DNA of 64,000 nt from Salmonella enterica subsp. enterica serovar Choleraesuis (GTDB lineage: Bacteria; Pseudomonadota; Gammaproteobacteria; Enterobacterales; Enterobacteriaceae): the NCBI GenBank assembly GCA_022846635.1, contig AP025685.1, positions 2,046,001 to 2,110,000 on the forward strand, in the 5' to 3' direction. The notes beneath the pieces were generated by a model. That model did no database searches and was not told where the DNA came from. It saw nothing but the letters and a program-made list of their open reading frames with translations. This document shows, one piece after another, positions 45,951 through 55,226 of this stretch. Numbering within the stretch: the first letter of the stretch is position 1; each line of letters starts with the position of its first letter. Position numbers and translations under genes: made by a program.

Positions 45951-46631
45951 ATGCGCCTCTTGTTAGTCGAAGATGAAGAAAAAACGTCGACCTATCTTAA
46001 TCGCGCGTTGAGTGAGTCCGGATTTACGGTAGATGTCTCTGCTGATGGAACGGAAGGTCTTCATTACGCGCTGGAGTTCGACTACGACGCGATAATACTG
46101 GATGTGATGTTGCCGGGGATGGATGGCTACCGGGTACTTGAGGGTGTTCGCGCAGCCAAACAAACGCCGGTGCTGATGCTTTCTGCCAGGGGATCGGTCG
46201 AGGAGCGCGTTAAAGGGTTGCGTCTTGGCGCAGATGATTATCTGCCTAAGCCCTTTTCGCTTATTGAACTGGTGGCTCGTATTCAGGCACTGGTGCGTCG
46301 CCGCGCTACGGACGGCGCAGACATCACCCAACTGCAAATTCACGATCTGCATCTCGACCTGCTGGCTCGCCGCGTATTTCGCGCCGGAACCAGACTAGAG
46401 CTGACCGCGAAAGAGTTTTCACTACTGAGCCTTCTGGCCCGACATCAGGGAGAGATCTTGTCAAAGATGATGATTGCTGAGCAGATATGGGACATGAATT
46501 TTGATAGCGATGCCAATGTGGTAGAAGTCGCTATTAAACGACTTAGGGCCAAAGTGGATACTCCGTTCGATATCAAACTGTTACATACCGTTCGTGGCAT
46601 GGGTTATGTCCTCGAAATTCGGCCCGAATAA
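45951..46631 (+). CDS. OmpR-type response regulator of the CusR/HprR group
   Basis: 226 residues. The receiver domain has acidic residues E7-D8-E9 and the phosphorylated Asp51 in IILDVMLPGMDG, with Lys in LPKPFS. The C-terminal winged helix ends with FDSDANVVEVAIKRLRAKVD and HTVRGMGYVLE, nearly as in CusR and HprR. AAKQTPVLMLSARGSVEERVKGL is closer to HprR (YedW). GGAAACCGCGTT precedes the ATG. It is directly followed by its sensor kinase. No copper-efflux genes are adjacent. Confidence 0.93.
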   Translation: MRLLLVEDEEKTSTYLNRALSESGFTVDVSADGTEGLHYALEFDYDAIILDVMLPGMDGYRVLEGVRAAKQTPVLMLSARGSVEERVKGLRLGADDYLPKPFSLIELVARIQALVRRRATDGADITQLQIHDLHLDLLARRVFRAGTRLELTAKEFSLLSLLARHQGEILSKMMIAEQIWDMNFDSDANVVEVAIKRLRAKVDTPFDIKLLHTVRGMGYVLEIRPE

Positions 46632-46646
46632 ATGAAGAGGATAAGC

Positions 46647-48104
46647 ATGCTCAAGCGTTCTATCTCAGTTCATCTGGCACTGATGTTTGCCTTATCCGCT
46701 CTGCTGATTGTGTCCGTTATCGGTATTCTGCTCAGAAGCTCCTTGCATGACTCTTTGCAAAAACAGATGCATAACGAGCTGTTGTTTCGGGAGTCATTGA
46801 TGAGTCCGTGGATAACCACACGAACCTCGGCTAATGGATGGTCAACGCTGGCCAATAAATTCACCGCTTTAACTAATTCCGAAGGTGAGCGCGTTCGCTA
46901 CTGGATAGTGAGCGAGAATCCGCGCTTCAGCATGGGGGGAATGCCGCCCGTAGGCGTCCAGTGGTCTTCTTTGCAGGAAGGCTTTAACAAAGTGCCCGGC
47001 GTATCGGAAGGTGCGTGCTCATTATTTCTGTTAGTAAAAACCATCCCTGCTAACGGTGAAAGGCCAGAGCTTCGCTATGTGGTTGCCATCGACTCCACGC
47101 CATACATGGGGACACTCAAAGCCTTCACGCACACATTGCTTATCATTACTGCATTGGGCGTAATGATTGTCGCCCTGCTGGGATACATCGTATCAAGGAT
47201 CGGTCTTCGTCCCGTTGGGGCGCTTAGTAAACAAGCCAGGCAGCTCGCCCCAGGAGACCATGGCCAGCGTCTGAACAGCCGCGCTTTGCCCGAAGAGCTG
47301 CAGCAACTGGCATCATCATTTAATGGCGTGTTAGCGCGTCAGGAAATCGCCTGGCGGCAGCTCGAAAGCTTTAATGCCGATGTTGCACATGAACTGCGGA
47401 CACCACTGACAAATCTGATAGGACAGACTCAGCTGGGGCTAGCTCGCCGGCGCTCGCCTGATGAACTGGAAGAGTTACTGGGTTCCAATCTGGAGGAGCT
47501 AGAGCGTATGACATCAATCGTTAACGATATGCTGTTCCTGTCTCATGCCCATGCAGGTGAACATGCGTCACAGCTTACCGAAGTGTCCTTGCGGGAAGAA
47601 ACCCTAAAGACAGCGGAATATGTTGAGCCCTCTTTTGCCGAAAAACAACTTTCTCTGGAGGTCGAGGGAGATGTCACCGCATACATCGACCGGCGACTAT
47701 TCCACCGCTCAATGGCTAATTTACTGGAAAATAGCGCAAGACATTCACCCTCTAATAGCTCAGTTACGGTGCGGTTAAGCGAAACCGGTCATCAAGCCTG
47801 TGTGGAAGTTTCAAACCTGGGCGATCCGGTAGCTCCAGAGCACTTACACCGGCTGTTCGAGCGGTTCTATCGCATCGACACATCCCGAGCCAGGAGTGAT
47901 ACCCATCATGGGCTGGGCCTGTCGATCGTGCGTGCCGTCGCTATTATGCATCGGGGAGATGTCTTTGCCCGTAGTGAAGGCGGCATCAATACATTTGGTC
48001 TCACCTTTGCGATACAAGCGGATAAAGCCGCCGGCAATGCTCACTCCGGTACTGAGTCTGGGCCAAAGTTAACTGACAGAATTGTCAGAGAGACGTCAGC
48101 CTGA
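46647..48104 (+). CDS. Sensor histidine kinase of the CusS/HprS group
   Basis: 485 residues. Two membrane helices (about 8-28 and 165-188) enclose a periplasmic sensor of roughly 135 residues with one Cys (EGACSLF) and several Met, which could be redox-active. HAMP follows, then the phosphoacceptor His in FNADVAHELRTPLTN (near 248), N-box ANLLENSARHSP and G-box HHGLGLSIVRAV. An ATG abuts the regulator stop at 46632, but the ATG at 46647 has AGAGGATAAGC and is preferred. The last codons contain regulator box 2. Confidence 0.92.
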   Translation: MLKRSISVHLALMFALSALLIVSVIGILLRSSLHDSLQKQMHNELLFRESLMSPWITTRTSANGWSTLANKFTALTNSEGERVRYWIVSENPRFSMGGMPPVGVQWSSLQEGFNKVPGVSEGACSLFLLVKTIPANGERPELRYVVAIDSTPYMGTLKAFTHTLLIITALGVMIVALLGYIVSRIGLRPVGALSKQARQLAPGDHGQRLNSRALPEELQQLASSFNGVLARQEIAWRQLESFNADVAHELRTPLTNLIGQTQLGLARRRSPDELEELLGSNLEELERMTSIVNDMLFLSHAHAGEHASQLTEVSLREETLKTAEYVEPSFAEKQLSLEVEGDVTAYIDRRLFHRSMANLLENSARHSPSNSSVTVRLSETGHQACVEVSNLGDPVAPEHLHRLFERFYRIDTSRARSDTHHGLGLSIVRAVAIMHRGDVFARSEGGINTFGLTFAIQADKAAGNAHSGTESGPKLTDRIVRETSA

Positions 48105-48109
48105 CGTCA
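48073..48109. promoter_or_regulatory. CusR/HprR-type box 2 and adjacent palindrome
   Basis: CTGACAGAATTGTCAG (48073-48088) matches the TGACAA-N2-TTGTCA core with one change. It is followed by the 17-bp palindrome GACGTCAGCCTGACGTC (48093-48109). Both sit at the end of the kinase gene, 60-95 bp before the cupin gene start, so the cupin operon probably has its own regulated promoter. Confidence 0.65.
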
Positions 48110-48168
48110 TAACCCTATCGATAAAATCATCGCAGGCAATCCCCTCTTCTTTGATAAGGACGCTTTGC

Positions 48169-48636
48169 ATGATCGGACATATACGTCACCTCGGGCTTTT
48201 ACTGCCCCTCATTACCTTTTCATCCTGGGCTGCGGGGCAAAATATCGCTCCCGCAGGAAGCCAGAGCGCAGTTTACGGTGCCGCGGATAATTTTACCGGT
48301 CGCGTCAGGGTCGATCCTCTTTTCAAGCCTGATAACGACATCAATGTTTCCGGGGCTTATGTCAGCTTTGATCCCGGCGCTCGCTCTGCCTGGCATACGC
48401 ATCCGGCAGGCCAGCGGCTGATTGTGACCTCGGGAGTTGGGCTCACTCAACAAGAAGGCCAGCCGGTGCAGGTTATCCGCGCCGGTGACGTTGTCTCTTG
48501 CCCAGCGGGCATCAAACACTGGCACGGAGCGGCACCCGGCAGCGCGATGACGCATCTGGCGATAACCGGGATTGTGGATGGTAAAAGCGTTAACTGGATG
48601 GAGAAAGTGACAGATGAACAATACCACGCCCATTAA
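48169..48636 (+). CDS. Exported cupin-domain protein
   Basis: 155 residues with a signal peptide (GLLLPLITFSSWAAGQ) and a cupin barrel. Metal ligands are in SAWHTHPAGQRLIV (first motif, two His and Gln/Glu region) and CPAGIKHWHGAAPGS (second motif, His). Small cupins next to carboxymuconolactone decarboxylase-like proteins are common in redox-stress loci. AAGGACGCTTTGC precedes the ATG. It overlaps the next gene by 23 bases. Substrate unknown. Confidence 0.87.
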   Translation: MIGHIRHLGLLLPLITFSSWAAGQNIAPAGSQSAVYGAADNFTGRVRVDPLFKPDNDINVSGAYVSFDPGARSAWHTHPAGQRLIVTSGVGLTQQEGQPVQVIRAGDVVSCPAGIKHWHGAAPGSAMTHLAITGIVDGKSVNWMEKVTDEQYHAH

Positions 48637-49375
48637 AGCATTAGCGGCAGCTGTACTGCTGACCTTTGGTTTTGGTCTTACAGCCAATGCTGCGCCCGTT
48701 AATAAGGAGGCTTCAGAGATGAACCACGAACAAACGGCTTCAGATACGCTCTCAGCCCGCCAGCAGGCCATCCCGCTGATTGCGGCATCGATGGCCAGCA
48801 GCCAGATGGATAAGCTGAATGCCGCTCTTAATCAGGGGCTGGACGCTGGGCTCACGATAAACGAAACCAAAGAGATTCTCGTCCAGCTTTATGCCTATAC
48901 AGGCTTTCCTCGCAGCCTGAATGCGCTTAGTGAACTGATGAAGGTCGTCGAAGCGCGTAAACAACGTGGAATCAAGGATGTAGAAGGTAAAGAGCCGGTT
49001 GCCCCGCTCCCTGTTGGGGATGAGCTTCGCCGCGTCGGTACCGCAAACCAGACAAAAATTTCAGGCGCTCCCGTCCAGGGGCCGCTGTTTGATTTTGCCC
49101 CGGTCATTAACCAATTTCTGCAAGCGCATCTTTTCGGCGATATTTTCGCCCGCGATAACCTCGACTGGCAAAGCCGCGAGCTGGCAACGGTTGGCGCATT
49201 AGCGGCCACACCAGGCGTTGAAGCACAACTGCTATCGCATACACGAGCAAGTATGAGGGTCGGCCTGACGGCAGCGCAGCTGCGCCAGCTGGCGCAGGTT
49301 CTGCGTGAACATAGCGAAAATGACGCGGCTACGCGGGCTGAAAAGGCACTGCAACAGGCGCTCGCAAACAATTAG
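48614..49375 (+). CDS. Exported carboxymuconolactone decarboxylase/AhpD-like protein
   Basis: 253 residues. A signal peptide (ALAAAVLLTFGFGLTANA) is followed by two carboxymuconolactone-decarboxylase-type helical repeats (about 55-130 and 165-250). The stretches AALNQGLDAGLTINETKEIL, YAYTGFPRSLNAL and DWQSRELATVGALAATPGVE are typical. No AhpD-type CxxC pair is seen, so a thiol peroxidase-partner role is doubtful. The overlap with the cupin gene indicates coupled translation. The flavodoxin gene follows 9 bp later. Confidence 0.85.
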   Translation: MNNTTPIKALAAAVLLTFGFGLTANAAPVNKEASEMNHEQTASDTLSARQQAIPLIAASMASSQMDKLNAALNQGLDAGLTINETKEILVQLYAYTGFPRSLNALSELMKVVEARKQRGIKDVEGKEPVAPLPVGDELRRVGTANQTKISGAPVQGPLFDFAPVINQFLQAHLFGDIFARDNLDWQSRELATVGALAATPGVEAQLLSHTRASMRVGLTAAQLRQLAQVLREHSENDAATRAEKALQQALANN

Positions 49376-49384
49376 GAGTGGATT

Positions 49385-49969
49385 ATGGAGCATGATCCCA
49401 ACCGCAGAATGTTAATCACCGCACTTGCCGGTCTCACGCTGACGAACGGCTCCCTGGCATCGGCAGCCACCGTAACCGCAAACGTGCAGGGTAAAAGCCG
49501 TGTTCTGGTGGCGTACTTTTCCCGCAGCGGAAATACACGAGTCATTGCGGGCGTCATTCACCGCAGCCTGAATACCGATCTGTTTGAAATCGAACCGGCT
49601 ACGCCTTATCCAGAAGACTATTTTCAGACCGTTGAACAGGCGAAAAAAGAGCGTGAACGCGGGGCCAGGCCAGCATTAAAAGAGAGCATTGCCGATATCT
49701 TTCGCTATGAGACCGTCTATTTAGGCTTTCCTATCTGGGGAACCAGCGTGCCACCCGTAGTGCAAACATTTCTTAGCAGTCATGATTTTGCGGGCAAATT
49801 ACTCATCCCCTTCATTACTCACGGTGGCTACGGTAAAGGAGACAGCGACGATATTCTTACCACGCTGGCCCCTGCCGCCCGTCGGGAAAAGCCGCTGATT
49901 ATTGAATGTGATCAGGAGCGAAGAACCACCGAAACAGTAACCCGTTGGTTAGAGACGATACGCAGTTAA
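49385..49969 (+). CDS. Exported flavodoxin-like protein with Tat-type signal
   Basis: 194 residues. The start MEHDPNRRMLITALAGLTLT holds a twin-arginine-like signal, followed by ASAATVTA. The flavodoxin FMN-phosphate loop is VAYFSRSGNTRVIAG, with LGFPIWGTSVPPVVQTFL and THGGYGKGDS for the isoalloxazine ring. Tat export would carry the folded FMN protein to the periplasm. It probably reduces quinones or supplies electrons there. Third gene of the cupin operon; AGGAGTGGATT precedes the ATG. Confidence 0.85.
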   Translation: MEHDPNRRMLITALAGLTLTNGSLASAATVTANVQGKSRVLVAYFSRSGNTRVIAGVIHRSLNTDLFEIEPATPYPEDYFQTVEQAKKERERGARPALKESIADIFRYETVYLGFPIWGTSVPPVVQTFLSSHDFAGKLLIPFITHGGYGKGDSDDILTTLAPAARREKPLIIECDQERRTTETVTRWLETIRS

Positions 49970-50073
49970 TTTTCGCGTTGCGGATCTGCTAAATGCGGCA
50001 ATCAAGGCTGACAAATAATTAACGCTGAAAACGCAGATACTCTTTAACAGCAAACATAATGGAGGATGTAATC

Positions 50074-51138
50074 TTGAAGATGGTCTTAAAAACACTGGGC
50101 ATCTGTGTGATGGCGGGTGGCATGGTGGCTCAATCGGTTTATGCCGAACCGCTGGTTATTCAGGAACAAGGGAGCTTTTCTGCAGGGGGAACTATCATCA
50201 CCGCACCGGGAACATTTGATGCGAAAAACCCACTAAATTCTGCTGGCCAAACTTATCATGGCGATCATGCGTCTGTATTTTACCAAATCCCGGAAAATCC
50301 CCATAAATACCCTATTGTCATGCTACACGGCGCAGGTCAGTTCTCCCGCACCTGGGAAAGCACCCCGGATGGTCGCGAAGGGTTCCAGAACATATTTCTG
50401 CGTCGCGGGTTCTCAACTTATCTTGTCGATCAGCCACGCCGGGGCAGCGCCGGGCGCACGACCGTGGAAGGTACTGTTACGCCTAAACCGGATGAACAGA
50501 TGTGGTTCAACCAGTTCCGCGTTGGCGTGTGGCCAGAGTATTTTAAAGGTGTTCAGTTCTCTCACGACAAAGAAGCGTTGAACCAGTATTTCCGTCAGAT
50601 GACCCCGAACACCGGGCCGTTTGATATCAATGTCATCTCTGAAGCGATGTCCGCCGTCGTGGATAAATCCGGCCCCGCTATCCTCTTCACCCACTCGCAG
50701 GGTGGCGGGCCTGGTTGGTACACGGCGATGAAAAATGACAAGGTCAAAGCCATTGTCGCCTTCGAGCCAGGCAGCAGCTTTGTCTTCCCGGAAAAAGAAC
50801 TCCCTGCCCCTATGCCAAGCGCGTTTGACACGCTGAAGGGTGAGCCTGTGCCAATGGAGCAGTTTATGGCACTGACCAAAATCCCGATTCTGATTATTTA
50901 CGGCGATAACATTCCGGATAAACCTGTCGCTATGCCCGCACAGGACAGCTGGCGCGTACGTCTGGCGATGGCGCGTGAGTGGCGTGACGTGGTGAACAAG
51001 CATGGCGGGGATGTCACTGTGACGCATCTGCCTGAAGTGGGAATCAAAGGGAATACCCACTTCCCGTTTTCTGATTTAAATAATGTGCAAATTGCTGATT
51101 TGGTGAGTAAATTCTTGATGGAACAAAATCTGCAGTAG
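50074..51138 (+). CDS. Exported alpha/beta hydrolase
   Basis: About 354 residues with a signal peptide (VLKTLGICVMAGGMVAQSVY then AEP). The hydrolase fold shows PIVMLHGAGQFSRTWESTPD, YLVDQPRRGSAGRT, and nucleophile elbow ILFTHSQGGGPGWY (Ser). HLPEVGIKGNTHFPFSDLNN holds the catalytic His. A TTG at 50074 is preferred because GGAGG lies 8 bases upstream; the ATG at 50059 would overlap that site. It is 104 bp after the flavodoxin gene and may share its control. Substrate unknown. Confidence 0.82.
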   Translation: MKMVLKTLGICVMAGGMVAQSVYAEPLVIQEQGSFSAGGTIITAPGTFDAKNPLNSAGQTYHGDHASVFYQIPENPHKYPIVMLHGAGQFSRTWESTPDGREGFQNIFLRRGFSTYLVDQPRRGSAGRTTVEGTVTPKPDEQMWFNQFRVGVWPEYFKGVQFSHDKEALNQYFRQMTPNTGPFDINVISEAMSAVVDKSGPAILFTHSQGGGPGWYTAMKNDKVKAIVAFEPGSSFVFPEKELPAPMPSAFDTLKGEPVPMEQFMALTKIPILIIYGDNIPDKPVAMPAQDSWRVRLAMAREWRDVVNKHGGDVTVTHLPEVGIKGNTHFPFSDLNNVQIADLVSKFLMEQNLQ

Positions 51139-51165
51139 CAGTTTTAGAAGATCGCCTTAATCGTT

Positions 51166-51191
51166 AAAAAAAGCGCCCCTCTGCGGGCGCT
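51166..51191. terminator. Terminator between the hydrolase and MFS genes
   Basis: 7-bp stem AGCGCCC / GGGCGCT preceded by an A run, which is a T run on the minus strand. It mainly ends the MFS gene. Confidence 0.8.
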
Positions 51192-51206
51192 CATCGTATT
51201 TGTAAC

Positions 51207-52379
51207 TTATTCAAGCACCGGCAAAATATAACCCTTACGCGCGCTTTGCCACGCAAGGAAAGCGAGGCCAAGTGCAATAAATGACAGAATAGCGCCCGCC
51301 CAGTTCGGTGACGCCAGGCCAAAACCAGCAGCAATGGTTACCCCACCCGCCCATGCCCCCAGCGCGTTACCCAAATTAAACATGCCAATATTGACTGACG
51401 CGGCCATCGTAGGGGCACCCGCATAGCTGGCACGCTCCATCACCAGCTTCTGAATCGGCGAAACCGTGGCAAAGCCGAATGCCGCCATCATGAACACCGA
51501 GATACCGGCAACCCACTGACTTTCGACTCCGATCCAGAATACAAGTAGCACAATCCCCTGAGCCGCGAGAGTGACAAAAAGCGTGCCAAACAGAGAGCGA
51601 TCGGCAAAGCGTCCGCCAATCCAGTTACCGACGGCAAGTCCAAGACCAAATAGCACCATTAGTCCAGCCACGCCGCCTGCGGAGAAACCGGCTTCCTGCA
51701 CCATCATCGGGGCAATGTAGGTAATTGAGGTGAAAAAGGCAGCCGGACCGAAAATCGTGATTCCCATGACCAACAGCACCTGCGGGTCAACAAAGGCTCT
51801 CAGTTCGTTACGTAAAGCAATTGCTTTGCCTTTCGCAATATGCGGAACCAGTACGGCGACGCTGACCATCGTCAGCAACCCGATACCTGCAATGACCCAG
51901 AATACCAGTCGCCAGCTAAAGGTTTGCGCCAGCCAGGTACCCGCCGGTACGCCAAACAGATTGGCTAATGTCAACCCAGAAAACATAAAGGCAATGGCGC
52001 TTGCCTGACGTCCGGGCGCCACCAGCGATGCCGCTATAATCGAGCCGATACCAAAAAAGGCCCCATGATTAAAGGATGTGATAATACGGCCTAAAATCGC
52101 TATCTCCATTGTCGGCGCAGCTGCCGTAATGATATTACCGACTGTAAAGATACTCGCCAGCGCGATCAGCATGGCCTTACGAGGGATCCTCGCGCCGAGA
52201 ATCGTTAACAACGGTGCACCAATAAATACGCCCAAGGCGTATGACGTCGCCATCATTCCCGCTTTCGGGATACTGACGCTAAATTCGGCTGCGATTTGAG
52301 GGAGGATCCCGGCGATGACAAATTCAGTCAGGCCGATACCAAATGCGCCCACGGCGAGGGCGAAAAGTGCGATAGGCAT
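51207..52379 (-). CDS. MFS transporter, AraJ/YdhP-like efflux family
   Basis: 390 residues with 12 predicted membrane helices. DHA1-family features include the first helix (ALAVGAFGIGLTEFVIAGIL), ARIPRKAMLIAL and SFNHGAFFGIGSIIAASLVAPG, LANLFGVPAGTWL and SVNIGMFNLGNALGAWAGG, all similar to YdhP. It would export a small molecule using the proton gradient. It is divergent from an AsnC-family regulator 84 bp away, which probably controls it. Confidence 0.87.
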   Translation of the reverse strand: MPIALFALAVGAFGIGLTEFVIAGILPQIAAEFSVSIPKAGMMATSYALGVFIGAPLLTILGARIPRKAMLIALASIFTVGNIITAAAPTMEIAILGRIITSFNHGAFFGIGSIIAASLVAPGRQASAIAFMFSGLTLANLFGVPAGTWLAQTFSWRLVFWVIAGIGLLTMVSVAVLVPHIAKGKAIALRNELRAFVDPQVLLVMGITIFGPAAFFTSITYIAPMMVQEAGFSAGGVAGLMVLFGLGLAVGNWIGGRFADRSLFGTLFVTLAAQGIVLLVFWIGVESQWVAGISVFMMAAFGFATVSPIQKLVMERASYAGAPTMAASVNIGMFNLGNALGAWAGGVTIAAGFGLASPNWAGAILSFIALGLAFLAWQSARKGYILPVLE

Positions 52380-52463
52380 TGCAACTCCATTATTCGTTTT
52401 GTGGCTTAATAATATTAGGTAGAATTAAGTATATTCATATTTTTATTCAGATTGAGAAGCCCT

Positions 52464-52970
52464 ATGAGCGCATTTGATAAAGAAAAAGATGGTATTCGGC
52501 AGACAAGGCATAAACCGGCAGAACTGGATAGCATTGACCGAAAAATATTAGGTGCCTTAGCGGAAGACGCAGGCCGTAGTTACACAGAATTGAGCGAGAT
52601 TGTGAACTTATCAGCCCCAGCGGTTCACGATCGCGTAAAAAGGCTCAAGCGCGACGGGGTGATTAAGGGTACCGTGGCAGTACTCGATGGCTGCAAGCTA
52701 GGGCGGACGCTGTTAACTTTTTTGATTATAGATACCAGTAGCTATCAAGCCACACGCGCCCTATTGCAGTTCACCAGCCGCAAGGAAGTGGAGGAATTGC
52801 ACACCGTTGCCGGCGACGGTTGCGTCTTTATCAAAGTACGCGCCGCCGATACCGAATCACTGGAAAATTTCCTGATGGAGATTCAGAGCCTTGAGGGTGT
52901 TCGCTCCGTACGCAGCTATATTGCACTTTCAACTTTTCTTGAGCGTGGCCCATCACCTGATTCAGCTTGA
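52464..52970 (+). CDS. Lrp/AsnC-family transcriptional regulator
   Basis: 168 residues. The helix-turn-helix (LDSIDRKILGALAEDAGRSY, LSAPAVHDRVKRLKRDGVIKG) lies at about 23-75, followed by an Lrp-type ligand/RAM domain (EVEELHTVAGDGCVFIKVRA). An N-terminal tail of about 20 polar residues is longer than usual. These regulators often sense amino acids or related compounds. It is divergent from the MFS exporter gene, a common pairing in which the regulator controls efflux. Followed by a terminator. Confidence 0.9.
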   Translation: MSAFDKEKDGIRQTRHKPAELDSIDRKILGALAEDAGRSYTELSEIVNLSAPAVHDRVKRLKRDGVIKGTVAVLDGCKLGRTLLTFLIIDTSSYQATRALLQFTSRKEVEELHTVAGDGCVFIKVRAADTESLENFLMEIQSLEGVRSVRSYIALSTFLERGPSPDSA

Positions 52971-53010
52971 TGAATGCATTATTGCCAATGATAACTCTGC
53001 TCTCTTAAAA

Positions 53011-53041
53011 AAGGTCCGCAGTGAGCGAGGAGCGGACCTTC
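53011..53041. terminator. Hairpin after the AsnC-family gene
   Basis: 9-bp perfect stem AAGGTCCGC / GCGGACCTT with an A run upstream and a short pyrimidine tail. Confidence 0.75.
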
Positions 53042-53153
53042 TCGCCCTGTACGAATAGAAAGCTACAAGTTGTAGCTCCATCTTCCAGATAGTTACAGGT
53101 AAAACGGTATATTCCAGGATTACCTGTACTGAAGTCCGGTTACACAGCTCTTT

Positions 53154-54281
53154 TTATGTCGGGAACCATCCGGGAGTCTTCTGAATCGCATGCCATAGTT
53201 TTTCAGGGATCGCCAATTCATCTGAGCGTTGAGACAGGATAAGTTTGTTTTTTACCTTATCCTCATGGCCTGCCTGCACCAGTTCCATCCAGTTGGGATT
53301 CATGACAATCGTCCGACCTAAGGCAACCAGTGACAACCCGGCCTTCAGAGACCGTTGAGCCGCTTGTGACGAAGTAATTTTTCCCGCTGCCAGCAAAGGC
53401 AAACGCCCATTAAACTGCTCTACAAACCGCGCCAGGATCGTATCCTTACCCTCACTGCCCTGCGGCCGATCGGTCAGTACGTCGTGGAGTGAGATATGGA
53501 GATAGTCAATGAGAGTCTCTTTCTCTAACTGACCAGCCAGAGCCTGGGAGTCATTAATCCGTAATCCTCCGTCTCCTGACTCTTCCGGCGATAACCGGTA
53601 ACCCAATAAAAAGGGTTTCCCGGCATGAGTTTCAATAACCCGCCGGACTTCCCTAACGACCTCCAGCGGAAAACGCATCCGGTTTGCTAATGAACCACCC
53701 CATTCGTCAGTACGCTGGTTAAACCAGGGGGAGAAGAAATTCTGGATAAGAAAACCATGCGCACCGTGCAATTCAACACCATCAAAACCGGCCTCAATTG
53801 CGCGGCGAGTGGCTTCGCCGAAGTCATGAATGACACCAGAAATTTCGTCATGACCCAAAGCCCGGCTGGCTTGTTCGCCACGATTAAAAGGGCCAGCCGG
53901 AGCGGCCAGGGCGCTGGCGCTGACGATCTCTCCACCAGGGATGAGTTCGGGAACCGCTTTATTACCGGCATGAAACAGTTGCAGGATTGCCAGCGCCCCC
54001 CCGCTTTTTGCTGCATCAGCCAGTTTCCTCAGACTCGGGATAAAACGATCATCGTAGGCTGCGAATTCATTGGTGAAACCCACACCGTTTCTCTGAACAT
54101 GAGCGCATCCCGTTATCACTAATCCCACACCGGTAGCGCGCGCCCGATAATAGTTTACTTCTTCATCTGAAATCGTTTCATCGTCATTAGCGGACCATGT
54201 GGTCATCGGTGCCATAACGACGCGGTTACGCATCCTGAGGCCATTTTTAAACGTGAAGGCCTGGGTTAATAAGTCAGTCAT
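53154..54281 (-). CDS. Old-yellow-enzyme family NADH:flavin oxidoreductase
   Basis: 375 residues with the TIM-barrel FMN fold. RMRNRVVMAPMTTWSAND starts the barrel; HAGNKAVPELIPGG, GFDGVELHGAHGFLIQNFFS (His/Asn-type catalytic pair) and AAGKITSSQAAQRSLKAGLS follow. It is closer to the YqjM/XenA-like branch than to NemA. These enzymes reduce alpha,beta-unsaturated aldehydes, quinones and nitro compounds. It is the last gene of the minus-strand oxidoreductase operon, 39 bp after the SDR gene. Confidence 0.88.
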   Translation of the reverse strand: MTDLLTQAFTFKNGLRMRNRVVMAPMTTWSANDDETISDEEVNYYRARATGVGLVITGCAHVQRNGVGFTNEFAAYDDRFIPSLRKLADAAKSGGALAILQLFHAGNKAVPELIPGGEIVSASALAAPAGPFNRGEQASRALGHDEISGVIHDFGEATRRAIEAGFDGVELHGAHGFLIQNFFSPWFNQRTDEWGGSLANRMRFPLEVVREVRRVIETHAGKPFLLGYRLSPEESGDGGLRINDSQALAGQLEKETLIDYLHISLHDVLTDRPQGSEGKDTILARFVEQFNGRLPLLAAGKITSSQAAQRSLKAGLSLVALGRTIVMNPNWMELVQAGHEDKVKNKLILSQRSDELAIPEKLWHAIQKTPGWFPT

Positions 54282-54320
54282 TGTACTCTCGATATTTAAA
54301 GCATCGGGTGCTTACACCCA

Positions 54321-55154
54321 TTAATCAAAATCAGTGGTATTACTCAGCACCGCAAATTCGCGTATCTCTTTAATACGGGCTTCCAGCGAAGGCATTACAA
54401 AACTGATAGCGTCATTTCCTATTAGCAGCTGTCGAGGTGGGTTCTCCATTTCAACCACCTGACAAACCACCTGTGCGAGTTTGGCCGGGTCCCCTTGCTG
54501 TTGACCATCTGCGGATGCCAGCAGCTCACGCGCATCGCCATAATCGGCATAGTCCCCAATCTTTTTTTCGCCATAGTGGGCCGAACTATTACTGAGAAAC
54601 TCGGTGCGGAAAAAACCGGGCTCAATTGCGGTGACATGAATACCAAGCGGCGCAACTTCATCGGCAAGTGCCAGGGTCATACCTTCAACGGCAAATTTCG
54701 AAGCTGAGTAAAATGTGGCGTTTGCGACCGCTTTGACACCCGCGATCGAGGACGTATTAATAATGCGTCCGCTACGCTGCTGGCGCATGACTGGTAACAC
54801 AGCGCGTAGCACATTGGCCGTGCCGAACACGTTGGTGGCAAACTGCAGCTCAATTTGTTCAGCGGTTGCCTCTTCAAAGCGACCCAGCAGGCAGAATCCT
54901 GCGTTGTTAACCAGAACATCAATACGCCCGAAACGGCGAATAGCGGCATCAACGCCAACCTTAGCCTGGTGCTCATCGCGAACATCAAGCTCCAGCAGCG
55001 CAATATTCTCCGCCGCTACCGTGCTGAATATTTGGCGTAATTTGTCCATATTACGTCCCGTTGCCACCACACGATCTCCCTGCTGCAAAGCGGCATTCAC
55101 TATACTGGCCCCCATACCGCGGGCAGCCCCGGTTACAAACCAAATACGATTCAT
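54321..55154 (-). CDS. Short-chain dehydrogenase/reductase
   Basis: 277 residues. The cofactor motif is VTGAARGMGASIVNAALQQG (about 7-26), LELDVRD and NNAGFCLLG follow, and the active site is Ser plus YSASKFAVEGM. The pattern of one Arg after the glycines suggests NADP. It would reduce ketones or aldehydes. The gene is 72 bp downstream of the NAD(P)-binding protein gene and upstream of the OYE gene in the same orientation, so a common transcript is likely. Confidence 0.88.
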   Translation of the reverse strand: MNRIWFVTGAARGMGASIVNAALQQGDRVVATGRNMDKLRQIFSTVAAENIALLELDVRDEHQAKVGVDAAIRRFGRIDVLVNNAGFCLLGRFEEATAEQIELQFATNVFGTANVLRAVLPVMRQQRSGRIINTSSIAGVKAVANATFYSASKFAVEGMTLALADEVAPLGIHVTAIEPGFFRTEFLSNSSAHYGEKKIGDYADYGDARELLASADGQQQGDPAKLAQVVCQVVEMENPPRQLLIGNDAISFVMPSLEARIKEIREFAVLSNTTDFD

Positions 55155-55226
55155 CTCAGCTCACCTTGATAAGTTTAAGAACCCGTACTGCAATTCAGGC
55201 TGTACGGGTAAAAGGGCATAATTGAT

